From: Meconema thalassinum
Taxonomy: Eukaryota; Arthropoda; Insecta; Orthoptera; Tettigoniidae
NCBI GenBank assembly: GCA_946902985.2
Contig: OX336392.1
Coordinates: 18,946,716 to 19,010,715, forward strand
Direction: 5' to 3'
Length of the DNA: 64,000 nucleotides
Positions 37,613 through 48,855 of this stretch are shown here, piece by piece; the first letter of the stretch is position 1; every line of letters starts with the position of its first letter. A program made the position numbers and the translations under genes. The notes beneath the pieces were generated by a model. The model saw only the letters and a program-made list of their open reading frames with translations, searched no databases and was not told where the DNA came from.

Positions 37613-40600
37613 TTAGACAGGCTCCAATTGGGACATAGACACAGGCTCCTCTTGGGACTTTGACTCAGGTTCATCTTGGGACGTGGAATCAGACTCCTCC
37701 TGGGCCTTAGATTCAGGCTCCCCTTGGGACTTAAACACAGTCTCCTCTTGGTACTTAGACACAGGCTTCTCTTTGGACTTAGACTCAGGCTCCACTTGGG
37801 ACATAGACTCAGGCTCCCTTTGAGACTTAAACACAGGCTCCTCTTGGTACATAGACACAGGCTCCTCTTGGGACTTAGACTCAGGCTCCATTTGGGACAT
37901 AGTCTCAGGCTCCATTTGGGACAGACTCAGGCTCCTCTTGAGACTTAGACCCAGGCTCCCTTTGGGACTTAGACTCAGGCTCCTCTTGGGACATAGACCC
38001 AAGCTCCTCTTGGGACATAGACTCAGGCTCCCCTTGGGACATGGACCCAGGCTCCTCTTGGGACTTAGACTCAGGCTCCTCTTGGAACTTAGACTCAGAC
38101 TCTTCTTGGGACTTGGACTCAGGCTCCTCTTGGGACCTTGACTCAGGCTCCATTTGGGACACAGACCCAGGCTCCTCTTGGGACATAGACTCAGACGCCA
38201 CTTGGGACTTAGACTCAGGCTCCTCTTGGGACACAGACCCAGGCTCCTCTTGGGACTTAGACTCATGGTCTGTGAGGAAGAATTGCAATCTTATTTGACT
38301 GTGTCAGTCAGGCTCCCCTTGTGACTAAGGCTCAGGCTCCTCTTGGAAAATAGACCCAGGCTCCTCCTGGGACTCAGACGCAGACTCCTCTTGGGACAAA
38401 GACTCAGGCTCCCCTTGGGAAACAGACCCAGGCCCCTCTTTGGACTTAGGCTCAGGCTCCTCTTGGGACTTAGACCAAGGCTCCTCTTGGGACTCAGACT
38501 CAGGCTCCCTTTGGGACTTAGGCTCAGGCTCCTCTTGGGACATTGACCTAGGCTCCTCTTGGGACTTAGACTCAGGCTCGACTTGGGACATAGACTAAGG
38601 CTCCCTTTGGGACTTAGGCTCAGGCTCCTCTTGGGACACAGACCCAGGCTCCTCTTGGGACTTAGACTCATGGTCTGTGAGGAAGAATTGCAATCTTATT
38701 TGACTGTGTCAGTCAGGCTCCCCTTGTGACTAAGGCTCAGGCTCCTCTTGGAAAATAGACCCAGGCTCCTCCTGGGACTTAGACGCAGACTCCTCTTGGG
38801 ACAAAGACTCAGGCTCCCCTTGGGAAACAGACCCAGGCCCCTCTTTGGACTTAGGCTCAGGCTCCTCTTGGGACTTAGACCAAGGCTCCTCTTGGGACTC
38901 AGAATCAGGCTCCCTTTGGGACTTAGGCTCAGGCTCCTCTTGGGACATTGACCTAGGCTCCTCTTGGGACTTAGACTCAGGCTCGACTTGGGACATAGAC
39001 TAAGGCTCCCTTTGGGACTTAGGCTCAGGCTCCTCTTGGGACATAAATCCAGGCTCCTCTTGGGATATACATCCAGGCTGCATTTGGGACTTAGACTCGG
39101 GCTCCACTTGGGACATAGACTCAGGCTCCCTATGGGACTTAGACTCAGGCTGCTCTTGAGACTTAGACCCAGGCTCCCTTTGGGACTTAGAATCAGGCTC
39201 CTCTTGGGACATAGACCCAAGCTCCTCTTAGGACTTAGACTCAGGCTCCACTTGGGACATAGACCCAGGCTCCTCTTGGGACTTAGACCCAGGCTCCTCT
39301 TGGAACTTAGACTCAGGCTCCTATTTGACTTAGACCCTGACTCCTTTTGGAACATAGACTCAGACTCCTCTTGGGACTTAGACTCAGGCTCCTCTTGGGA
39401 CCTTGACTCAGGCTTCACTTGGGACATAGACTCAGACTCCCATTGGGACTTAGACTCAGGCTCCTCTTGGGACACAGACCCAGGCTCCTCTTGGGACTTA
39501 GACTCATGGTCCGCGAGGAAGTGTTGCAATCTTATTTGACTGTGTCAGTCAGGCTCCCCTTGTGATTTAGGCTCAGTCTCCTCTTGGGAAATAGACCCAG
39601 GCCCCTCTTGGGACATAGATTCAGACTCCTCTTGGGACTTAGAACCAGGCACCTCATGGGACTTACACTCAGAATCCTCCTGGGAATTAGACTCTGGCTC
39701 CTTTTTGGACATAGGCTCAGGCTCCTCTTGGGACACAGACCCAGGCTCCTCTTGGGACATAGACCCAGACTCCTCTTGGGACTTAGACTCAGGCTCCTCT
39801 TGGGACTTAGACCCAGGCTCCTCTTGGGACTTTGACTCAGACTCCTCTTGGGACTTAGACCCAGGCTCCTCTTGGGACTTAGACCCAGGCTCCTCTTGGG
39901 ACAAAGACCCAGGCTCCTGTTGGAACTTAGACTCAGACACCTCTTGGGACTTAGACTCAGGCTCCTCTTGGGACACAGACCCAGGCTCCTGATGGGACTT
40001 TGACCCAGGCTCCTCTTGGGACATAGACCCAGACTCCTCTTGGGAATTAGACTCAGACTCCTCTTGGATCTTAGACTCAGGCTCCTCTTGGGAATTTGAC
40101 TCCGGCTCCAATTGGGACACAGACTCAGGCTCCTCTTGGGACATAGACCCAGGCTCCTCTTGGGACTTAGATTCAGACTCCTCTTGGGAAATAGGCTCAG
40201 GCTCCTCTTGGGACTTAGACTCCTCTTGGGACTTAGACACAGGCCCCTCTTATGTCTTTGACTCAGGCTCCACTTGGAACACAGGCCCAGGCTCCTCTTG
40301 GGACTTTGACTCAGACTCCTCTTGGGACACAGGCCCAGGCTCCTCTTGCGACACAGACTCAGGCTCCTCTTGGGACTTAGACTCAGGCTCCTCTTGGGAC
40401 GTGGAATCAGACCCCTCTTGGGCCTTAGATTCAGGCTCCTCTTGGGACTTAAACAGAGGCTCCTCTTGGTACTTAGACACAGGCATCTCTTGGGACTTAG
40501 ACTCAGACTCCTCTTGGGACTTAGACTCAGACTCCTCTTGGGACATAAATTCAGACTCCTCTTGGGACTTAGACTCAGGCTCCTCTTGGGACTTAGACTC

Positions 40601-42512
40601 AGGCTCCTCTTGGGACTTAGACTCAGGCTCCTCTTGGGACTTTGACTCAGACTCCTCTTGGGACTTAAAACTCAGGCTCCTCTTGGGACTTAGACTCAGA
40701 CTCCTCTTGGGACTTAAACCCAGGCTCCCCTTGGGACTTAGACTCAGGCTCCTCTTGGGACTTAGACCTAGGCTCCTCTTGGGACTTAGACCCAGGCTCC
40801 TCTTGGGACTTAGACCCAGGCTCCTCTTGCGACACAGACTCAGGCTCCCCTTGGGACTTAGACTCAAGCTTCTCTTGGGACTTAAATTCAGACTCCTCTT
40901 GGGACTTAGACTCAGGCTCCTCTTGGGACTTAGACCCAGGCTCCTCTTGGGACTTAGACTCAGACTCCTCTTGGGACACAGACTCAGGCTCCTCTTGGGA
41001 CTTAGACTCAGGCTCCTCTTGCGACACAGACTCAGGCTCCCCTTGGGACTTAGACTCAGGCTTCTCTTGGGACTTTGACTCAGGCTCCTCCTGGGACTTA
41101 GACTCAGGCTCCTCTTGGGACTTAGACTCAGGCTCCTCTTGGGACTTAGACTCAGACTCCTCTTGCGACACAGACTCAGACTCCTCTTGGGACTTAGTCC
41201 CAGCCTCCTCTTGGGACTTAGACTCAGGCTCCTCATGGGACTTAGACTCAGACTCCTCTTGGGACTTAGACTCAGGCTCCTCTTGGGACTCAGACTCAGG
41301 CTCCTCTTGCGACACAGACTCAGGCTCCTCTTGGGACTTAGACGCAGGCTCCTCTTGGGACTTAGACCCAGGCTCCTCTTGGGACTTAGACTCAGACTCC
41401 TCTTGGGACTTAGATTCAGGCTCCTCTTGGGTCACAGACTGAGACTCCTCTTGGGACACAGACTAAGATTCCTCTTGGGACTTAGACTCAGTCTCCTCTT
41501 GGGACATAGACTCAGGCTCCTCTTGGGACGCAGACTCAGGCTCCCCTTGGGACTTAGACCCAGACTCCTCTTGCGACACAGACTCAGGCTCCTCTTGTGA
41601 CTTAGACTCAGGCTCCTCTTGGGACTTAGACTCGGGCTCCTCTTGGTATTTAGATTCAGGCTTCTCTTGGTACTTAGATTCAGGCTCCTCTTGGGACTTT
41701 GACTCAGGCTCCACATGGAACACAGGCCCAGGCTCCCCTTGGGACTTAGACTCAGACTCTTTTGGGACTTAGACTCAGGCTCCTGTTGGGACTTTGACTC
41801 AGGCTCCTCTTGGGACTTAGTCTTAGGCTCCTCTTGCGACTTAGACTCAGGCTCCTCTTGGGACTTTGACTCAGGCATCTCTTGGGACTTAGACTCAGGC
41901 TCCTCTTGGGACTTTGACTCAGGCTCCCCTTGGGACTTAGACTCAGGCTCCTCTTTGGACTTTGACTCAGGCTCCACTTGGGAAACAGACCCAGGCTCCT
42001 CTTGAGACTTAGACTCAGACTCCTTTTGGGACTTATACTCAGGCTGCTCTTGGGACACAGACCCAGGCTCCACTTGGGACACAGACTCAGGCTCCTCTTG
42101 GGACTTAGACTCAGACTCCTCTTGGGACTTAGACTCAGGCTCCTCTTGGGACTTAGACACAGGCTCCTCTTGGTACTTAGATTCCGGCTCCTCTTGGTAC
42201 TTAGACACAGGCTCCTCTTGGTACTTAGGCCCAGGCTCCTCTTGGGACTTAGACTCAGACTCCTCTTGGGACACAGACTCAGACTCCTCTTGGGACACAG
42301 ACTCACACTCCTCTTGGGACTTAGGCCCAGGCTCCCTTTGGGAGTTAGAATCAGGCTCCTCTTGGGACTTAGACACAGGCTCCTATTCGCACGTAGACAC
42401 AGACTCCTCTTGGGTAAAAGTCTAAGGCTCCTCTCGGGACTTAAACTCAGGCTCCTCTTGGGACTTAGACTCAGACTCCTCTTGGGACTTATACTCAGGC
42501 TCCTCTTGGGAT
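37613..42512. repeat. Higher-order unit related to the preceding 5974-bp unit
   Basis: L1 triplet at 38286, 38691 and 39527, offset 5974 from the previous unit. From about 40.3 to 41.8 kb the match is at offset 6022 (two extra monomers). It then diverges and ends at the next ACAGGCTCC junction near 42513. The remaining bases to 43220 are monomers, and the final L1 (43210) is the one split by the retrotransposon. Confidence 0.78.
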
Positions 42513-43220
42513 TTAGACAGGCTCCAATTGGGACATAGACACAGGCTCGTCTTGGGACTTTGACACAGGCTCCTCTTGGGACGTAGAATCAGACTCCTCT
42601 TGGGCCTTAGATTCAGGCTCCCCTTGGGACTTAAACACAGGCTCCTCTTGGAACTTAGACACAGGCTCCTCTTTGTACTTAGACACAGGCTCCTCTTGGG
42701 ATTTAGACTCAGGCTCCTCTTGGGACATAGACTCAGGCTCCCTTTGGGACTTAAACACAGGCTCCTCTTGGTACTTAGACACAGGCTCCTCTTGGGACTT
42801 AGACTCAGGCTCCATTTGGGACATAGACTCAGGCTCCCTTTGGGACAGACTCAGGCTCCTCTTGAGACTTATACCCAGGCTCCCTTTGGGACTTAGACTC
42901 AGGCTCCTCTTGGGACATAGACCCAAGCTCCTCTTGGGACTTAGACTCAGGCTCCCCTTGGGACATAGACCCAGGCTCCTCTTGGGACTTAGACTCAGGC
43001 TCCTCTTGGAACTTAAACTCAGACTCTTCTTGGGACTTTGACTCAGGCTCCTCTTGGGACCTTGACTCAGGCTCCACTTGGGACACAGTCCCCACCTCCT
43101 CTTGGGACATAGACTCAGACTCCTCTTGGGACTTAGACTCAGGCTCCTCTCGGTACACAGTCCCAGGCTCCTCTTGGGACTTAGACTCATGGTCCGCGAG
43201 GAAGTGTTGCAATCTTATTT

Positions 43221-43225
43221 GACTG
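43221..43225. repeat. BEL element target site duplication, left
   Basis: GACTG, the left arm of the L1 palindrome. It matches 49040-49044. Uninterrupted L1 copies (for example at 1442-1446) show one GACTG followed by TGTCAGTCAGG, so the empty site is directly visible elsewhere in the window. Confidence 0.93.
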
Positions 43226-43409
43226 TGTTGTGTTGGCAGTAAGCACAAGAGTGTAGTGCAGTATCTTTGACATAGTCTTTGAGATCAGTGAAGTTCATTG
43301 TCAAAAACAATGTGGTGTGTGTCGTGTGAATTGTGAATCTTTCCACAACAAATAATAAAATATGCATTCTAGAGGAGTCTATGTGATTTATTAAGAAGTG
43401 AACCTAACA
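43226..43409 (+). repeat. 5' LTR of the BEL/Pao element
   Basis: 184 bp, starting TGTTGTGTTGG and ending CCTAACA, with terminal inverted TGTT/AACA. AATAAA at 43354-43359 is the likely polyadenylation signal of the R region. TCAGTG at 43285-43290 resembles an arthropod initiator but this is weak. It differs from the 3' LTR at 43298, 43303, 43312 and 43335. Confidence 0.95.
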
Positions 43410-43414
43410 TTTTA

Positions 43415-43434
43415 TGGCGACCGTGACAGGACTC
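43415..43434 (+). other. Primer-binding site, tRNA-Arg type
   Basis: TGGCGACCGTGACAGG and four further bases, starting five bases after the 5' LTR. The reverse complement ends in CGGTCGCCA, as expected for a mature tRNA 3' end with CCA. From knowledge of arthropod tRNA sequences it fits tRNA-Arg(UCG), possibly across all 20 bases. No alignment was run. Confidence 0.8.
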
Positions 43435-43467
43435 ATTCATAGTAAAAGGCTCCCGTGAAGAAAGAAG

Positions 43468-45720
43468 ATGGAAAGACTCGCTAAAGAAAGAACCGTAAAG
43501 CGGCGGTTATTTACGCGCTCACACGATCAACTAATGGCGTTGTTAGAAGATGATCAAACTGAAACGGAAAAAGTGCAAGTGCAACTTGAAATCCTTCAAG
43601 AAAAGTATGATGATATCTCTAATTTAGATGGATTAATATTTCAACAGATGATAGACGACGAGTGTGAGGATGACGAAATAGAAACGGAATGTGAATCAGC
43701 TGATGATTACAAACACAAATTCCTTAGCTGTAGAACAAAAGCAACACGTTTTATGAATCCCGTTGTTTCCATTACCCCTCCACAAAGTGTAGTGAATGAC
43801 AATGTTTGTGATAAAAAGAAATATAGACTTCCAAGAATAGAATTCAAGAAATTTTCTGGTGAAATAATTGATTGGTTATATTTTTGGAGCCAGTTCCATA
43901 AAATTCACGAGGATGAGGACATTGGGAAGGAAGATAAATTCCAATATTTAATTCAGGCTATGACAGAAGGTTCCAGAGCATATGAATTAGTTACTAGTTT
44001 TCCACCCACTGCCGAGAATTATGACAAAGCTATAGAGAGTCTTCAAGCTCGATTTGGTAGAGAGGACTTGCAGGTGGAAGTTTATGTTCGTGAATTGCTC
44101 AAACTAGTATTGACGAATGCAGTCAATTCCAAAGAAAGGCCAACACTGAGTAGCTTGTATGATAAATTAGAGTCTCATCTCAGATCGCTGGAAAGTTTAG
44201 GCGTTACTACAGAAAAATGTACTGCAATGCTGTATCCCCTAATTGAATCATCTTTGCCAGAAGACCTATTAAGAGCATGGCAGAGGAATACTTCCTTCAG
44301 GTGTGATTCCATATCCAAAGATCGTTTGCAGCAGCTCATGGCTTTTCTTCAAAATGAAGTAGTAAGTGAAGAAAGAATTTCATTGGCTATGAAAGGGTTT
44401 AGTATTAGCACATCCCAAGGATCTAAGATTAAGGGAGACAAGAAACCAAGGGATGTCATTGTACCAAATATACCTACTGCTTCTGCTTTGTTTGCTGATG
44501 TTTCTAAGAGACAGGAGTGTGTTTTTTGTCTTAAACCTCATTCGAGCCCAGAGTGCATTAAAGCTCAAAAAATGACTGTAGGGGAGAAAAGGAAAATCTT
44601 AACTGATAAACACTGTTGCTTCAATTGTTTAAAGAAGGGCCATGCAAGTAGAGCTTGTAAATCGATTGTCAGGTGCATTGTTTGTGGTGGTAAACATGTG
44701 GTATTAATGTGTTATAAGCTCCGTGACAAAGAAAATGAAAGTGTGTCCAAACAGAATTACGAGGGAGACAGGAATTTGGTTCTCCAGGATGTCAATAATG
44801 TGGATAAGGCTTTAGCTAATGTGTCTTGTTCTCCTGAGGTGTACTTGCAAACCCTGGCAGTTGTCGTTAAAGGAAAGGGTAAACAAAAAACTGTACGAGC
44901 TGTCATTGATACTGGGTCTACTAAATCCTACATTGCACGTGACCTAGCCGAAGAAATGGGGTATCAGTCAATCAGGAAGGAAACGTTAATACATTCCTTG
45001 TTTGGTGGAGTACGTTCTCGAGAAGCAAAATACGACTGTTACAGAATAAGTTTAAAGCGATTGGAGGGAAACTATTCCAAGGAGCTGGAAGTTTTAAGCC
45101 AAGATATTATTTGTGAAGATGTCCCATATATTAAGAATGGTTCTTGGAGTGAGGAGATAAGGGATCTGAAAATATGTTTCACTGATGTACGAGAGCGAGG
45201 GCCTGTGCAGATTCTGATTGGGGCCGATAAGGCGGGTGAACTGCTCACTGGGAGGAAACATCAACTAAAATGTGGCCTAGTTTTGGTGGAGACTTCCCTA
45301 GGGTGGACACTAATGGGAAAAGTCATAGGTAACAAGGCCCAAAGGGATTCGGCATCATTATTAGTGTCATCATTGTTTTCCCACCATACAATAATTTCTG
45401 ATCTCTGGGACTTAGAAATTCTTGGAATTACTGACCCTGTTGTGAAAGAATCTATCGTCGAGAGGAATGAGCGTGTTAGAAATAACTTCCTTGAGACTGC
45501 ACGACTAAATGAAGATAACAGATATGAAGTGTGTCTGCCTTGGAGTGAACAACATCCACCTCTCCCTGACAACAGAGAAATTGCTCAGCACAGATTAGAA
45601 ATCACTACAAAGAAACTACAAGCTGAACAACATTATCAGGAGTATGATAATGTCTTACGAAGTTGGTTGGAGCAAGGAATAATCGAGAGGGTACCTGAAG
45701 AAGAACTGAAGAATAGTTGA
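43468..45720 (+). CDS. BEL/Pao Gag, aspartic protease and start of RT
   Basis: Starts at an ATG 33 bp after the PBS and encodes 750 residues. Residues 1-60 are charged and probably helical. About 120-270 is the DUF1759 Gag region (begins LPRIEFKKFSG). Zinc-knuckle cysteines lie at 351-415, with a CX2CX4HX4C knuckle at C384, C387, H392, C397 and a CX2CX3HX4C motif at C403, C406, H410, C415; these bind the element RNA. The retroviral-type protease active site DTGS starts at D481. The end (about 700-750) is already the linker into reverse transcriptase. The frame then meets TGA at 45718-45720, while the same frame continues open to 48759. In this family Gag and Pol normally form one polyprotein, so the stop is most simply a nonsense mutation. 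The base after the stop is C, a relatively leaky context, but its position inside the RT region argues against a programmed signal. Expression would come from the 5' LTR. Confidence 0.92.
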   Translation: MERLAKERTVKRRLFTRSHDQLMALLEDDQTETEKVQVQLEILQEKYDDISNLDGLIFQQMIDDECEDDEIETECESADDYKHKFLSCRTKATRFMNPVVSITPPQSVVNDNVCDKKKYRLPRIEFKKFSGEIIDWLYFWSQFHKIHEDEDIGKEDKFQYLIQAMTEGSRAYELVTSFPPTAENYDKAIESLQARFGREDLQVEVYVRELLKLVLTNAVNSKERPTLSSLYDKLESHLRSLESLGVTTEKCTAMLYPLIESSLPEDLLRAWQRNTSFRCDSISKDRLQQLMAFLQNEVVSEERISLAMKGFSISTSQGSKIKGDKKPRDVIVPNIPTASALFADVSKRQECVFCLKPHSSPECIKAQKMTVGEKRKILTDKHCCFNCLKKGHASRACKSIVRCIVCGGKHVVLMCYKLRDKENESVSKQNYEGDRNLVLQDVNNVDKALANVSCSPEVYLQTLAVVVKGKGKQKTVRAVIDTGSTKSYIARDLAEEMGYQSIRKETLIHSLFGGVRSREAKYDCYRISLKRLEGNYSKELEVLSQDIICEDVPYIKNGSWSEEIRDLKICFTDVRERGPVQILIGADKAGELLTGRKHQLKCGLVLVETSLGWTLMGKVIGNKAQRDSASLLVSSLFSHHTIISDLWDLEILGITDPVVKESIVERNERVRNNFLETARLNEDNRYEVCLPWSEQHPPLPDNREIAQHRLEITTKKLQAEQHYQEYDNVLRSWLEQGIIERVPEEELKNS
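45718..45720 (+). other. In-frame TGA interrupting pol
   Basis: The only stop between 43468 and 48757 in this frame. It lies just upstream of the conserved RT N-terminal segment. The frame on both sides is the same, so this is a point lesion and not a frameshift. It would remove RT, RNase H and integrase from the translated product unless read through. Confidence 0.9.
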
Positions 45721-48700
45721 CACTATCTACCTCACCGACCTGTCTTCAAAGAAAACAGCACCACCAAGATCAGGCCTGTTTTTGATGCCTCGGCGAAGCA
45801 GAGAAACGCTCCATCTCTGAACGAATGTATTGAAAAAGGGCCTAACTTCATAGAGTTGATCCCTAGTGCGCTACTGAAGTTCAGAGAAAATGAGATCGGT
45901 GTGACGGCTGATGTAGAAAAAGCATTTCTTCAAATAAGTGTCAATCCTAGAGACCGTGATTTTCTGAGATTCCTTTGGTGGGAGGAGGAATGTACAGGGA
46001 AGGTAGAAGTGTTCCGTCACAATAGAGTTGTCTTTGGACTTGCATGTTCTCCGTTCCTATTGTCGGCAACCATCAAACTCCACTTGAACGAGTTGAAGAG
46101 ACAAACAGTCGATAATAGTTCCTACTCAACTTCAACAATAGAAAGATTGGAAGAATGTTTTTATGTGGATAACAGTGCTATTAGTGTTAACAACAGAAAT
46201 GACCTTCATTCATTCATGCGAGAGGCAAGCATAATAATGGATAAGGCATCTTTCAATCTCCGAGGGTGGGAGTATTCTCAGGATGGTACAGCTGAAAATC
46301 TTACTCATGTGCTAGGGCTCATTTGGAATAAAGGAGAAGATACCATTGAACTGAATCTAACTCATGTTAACGATTTCAAATATGATGTAATCACTAAAAG
46401 AGCTATACTAGGAGCTGCACATAAGGTGTTTGACCCTATTGGCTTCGCATGTCCGGTATTTCTCTGTCCAAAATTAATCTTGCAAGAACTATGGGCCACT
46501 GACTTGGGTTGGGACACCAGAGTAGACGAAACAACAAAGAGAAGATTCATGAAGTGGTTGGCAGAACTACCTCAGCTGTCTGAGATTAAGATTCCTAGAT
46601 GTTTGATCGGTAGTGTCCAGTCGGTTGAAGATATATCTCTTCACGTGTTCTGCGACGCCAGTCAAACTGCGTATGCTGCAGTTATATTCTTGCGAATACA
46701 GAGGGTTGACAATATAGAGCTACGATTTGTACAAGCCAAGACAAGAGTGGCACCCAAGAAGAGTATCACCATACCACGCCTGGAATTATTAGCAGCTACA
46801 ATAGGGGTTCGACTAGTGACGTCAGTACTGCCAACATTAACTGCAAAAGAAATCGTTACTTATTATTGGAGTGACTCGTCGACTGTGTTGTCCTGGATCA
46901 AGTTAGACGAACCTTGGGGGACCTTCGTGTGGAACAGAGTGCAAGAAATTCGAAGACTGTCCAAAATAGAACAGTGGCGGCATGTTCCAGGAACCATGAA
47001 TCCGGCTGACCTGGCATCAAGGGGATGTAGCACAAAACAGTTACTTCAACAGAGATGGTGGGAAGGGCCAAAATGGCTAAAACAATCCACTACACAATGG
47101 CCTGGCACCGAAATTTCAACAAACGATGATGAAGTCTTCCAAGAAAGAAAAAAGAAAGTCAACACTATGACTGTGTTAGAAGACAAGTCCAATACCCAAG
47201 AATGGCACCTTGACTATTTCTCAAGTTTCCGTAGAACAGTTCGTATGATAGGATGGATCTTGAGGTTTCTGTATAATTGTCGACAGAAAAATAATAGAAG
47301 AACTACCGAACTATCCATTGAAGAAACCACAGAAGCAGAAAAAGTCGTGATGAAGTTCATACAAAAGGAGTGTTTTGTTGGTGAAAAGGATGAAAGATTC
47401 AACTCACTATGTGTTTTCATGGATGATGTGGGAGTGATGAGACAGAAAACGAAAATTATATCGCGCAAAGATGATTATGCTTTCCGTTGTCCTGCTATCT
47501 TTCCTGCGAAGCATACAGCAGTTCACGCTCTCATTAGGGAGAAGCACAAAGACTTATGTCATGCCGGAACCCAGATTCTGCACAGTGGGCTCAGACAGAA
47601 ATATTTGATCCTTGGAGGAAGGAGAACGGTGAAGGGTGCAATTAAAACATGTGTTGTCTGCAGGAGGTACCATGGAAAACATCTTGAAGCAGAACGAACT
47701 CATCTCCCCATAGACAGAGTAAGAGAAGCTTCAATTTTTGAAATAACAGGGGTCGACTTTGCCGGGCCTCTGATTTTGAAAGGTGGAGAGAAAGCCTGGG
47801 TCTGTCTGTTCACGTGTGCGGTTTTTTGTGCAGTACACCTGGAGCTAGTAACATCTTTGGCTACTGCAACATTCCTCGAAGCTTTTCGGCGCTTCGTGTC
47901 CAGACGTGGAAGGCCAATGATTGTCTATAGTGACAATGGGACAAACTTTCAAGGCACCTGCAATATGTTGGAGACAATTCAGTGGGATAAAATTGCTGAA
48001 TATAGTTCTGTACACCAAATAAAATGGAAATTCAATCCTCCCACTGCAGCATGGTGGGGAGGATGGTGGGAGAGGCTGATTGGTGTCCTCAAACAAATGC
48101 TCAGGAAAGTTCTGGGAAAGTCATGTCTGTCGTACCAAGAAATGATGACTGTTCTGTGTGACATTGAAGCAGTCATGAATTCACGACCACTTACTTACCT
48201 GTCCAATGATGGAGAAGACTTGATGGCTATCACCCCTGCAATGTTCTTGCAGGAAGTCAAGGAGATTGGAATGCCCGATATCGACATGATAGAGGACATA
48301 AAACTTGACAGAAGATTCAGGTACAGACAGAAAGTAAAGGAAACATTAAGGGTAAGATTCAGGAATGAATATCTTGGACAGCTAATACAGAAGAACCACA
48401 TTAGGAAAAGTCATCACATACCCTGCGTAGATGAAGTAGTACTGGTAGCCAGTGACAACACGAAGAGACTAGACTGGCCGCTGGCAAGAGTGACGGAGGT
48501 CATCCCTGGCAAAGGTGGTGTCGTGAGAGTTGTTCGCTTGGTGACTACAAAAGGAGAGCTAATGAGGCCAGTACAGAGGGTGTATCCACTTGAAGTGACA
48601 TCTGGAGAAGATCATGCTTTAAGACTGCAAGTTGAGCGGAATGAAAATGAGAAGAAGGAGAAAAATCCAAAAATGGTTAAACCATCTACTAATACTTCTG

Positions 48701-48759
48701 ATCTCATCAAAACCAGTAGTGGGAGAGTGGTGGTTAAACCAAAGAGATATTTTGAGTGA
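45721..48759 (+). pseudogene. BEL/Pao RT, RNase H, integrase segment downstream of a stop
   Basis: Open for 1012 codons in the same frame as Gag, with no start codon of its own near the left edge (numbering from 45721). RT: first catalytic Asp at about 64 (TADVEKAF), and YVDN at 148-151 where most reverse transcriptases have YXDD. RNase H: putative acidic residues D312 (FCDAS), E355, D385, D430. Integrase zinc finger H609, H614, C644, C647; catalytic triad D679, D738, E784 with 45 residues between the last two. DUF5641-like C-terminal domain at about 860-960. The segment ends with TGA at 48757-48759. It would copy the element RNA and integrate the DNA, but here it is separated from its start by the TGA at 45718. 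All integrase and RNase H residues appear present, so decay is recent. Antisense ORFs here are shadows. Confidence 0.9.
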
Positions 48760-48843
48760 CTTATTTATTTCTGTGTTCATTTATTATGTGAAAATATATG
48801 TGTTATGTTATTTTATTGTTTTGTTGAGTTGTTTCCACAACTC

Positions 48844-48855
48844 AAGGTGGGAGAA
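48844..48855 (+). other. Polypurine tract of the BEL/Pao element
   Basis: AAGGTGGGAGAA immediately before the 3' LTR, eleven of twelve purines. It primes plus-strand DNA synthesis. The stretch 48760-48843 between the pol stop and this tract is AT-rich untranslated sequence with nothing else recognised. Confidence 0.85.

Larger units (their letters stand above)
1..43220. repeat. 24-bp satellite/minisatellite array, left arm
   Basis: Continuous head-to-tail array of a 24-bp monomer with core CTCCTCTTGGGACTTAG followed by a variable hexamer (GACTCA most often; GACCCA, GATTCA, GACACA, GGCTCA and GGCCCA also occur). A second variable zone is the GACTTA part (GACATA, GACACA, GACTTT, GACGTG, GAAATA, GAATTA), and a third is the CTCCTCTT part (CTCCACTT, CTCCCTTT, CTCCATTT, CTCCTGTT, CTCCTCAT). 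The consensus is about 54% GC and has no CpG; CpG appears in variant units and landmarks. Small indels that are not multiples of 3 (for example near 1094, 3650 and 3744) shift the reading frame, so no single frame is kept open. The array has no left boundary in this window. Apart from landmarks L1 and L2 and one SINE I see no other sequence in it and no host gene I can support. Confidence 0.97.

Noticed and set aside
1..43220. CRISPR array
   Set aside because: Repeats are contiguous with no unique spacers of constant length, no cas genes are present, and the context is an animal genome.
1..43220. Insect telomeric TTAGG repeat
   Set aside because: TTAGG occurs only incidentally inside variant monomers and is never tandem.
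45718..45720. Programmed stop-codon readthrough between Gag and Pol
   Set aside because: UGA followed by C is a leaky context, but the stop lies inside the RT N-terminal region and not at a Gag/Pol boundary, and this group normally uses one frame. Kept only as a minor alternative.
44380..48401. Minus-strand ORFs of 62-103 codons inside the retrotransposon
   Set aside because: They are antisense shadows of gag-pol with no family features.
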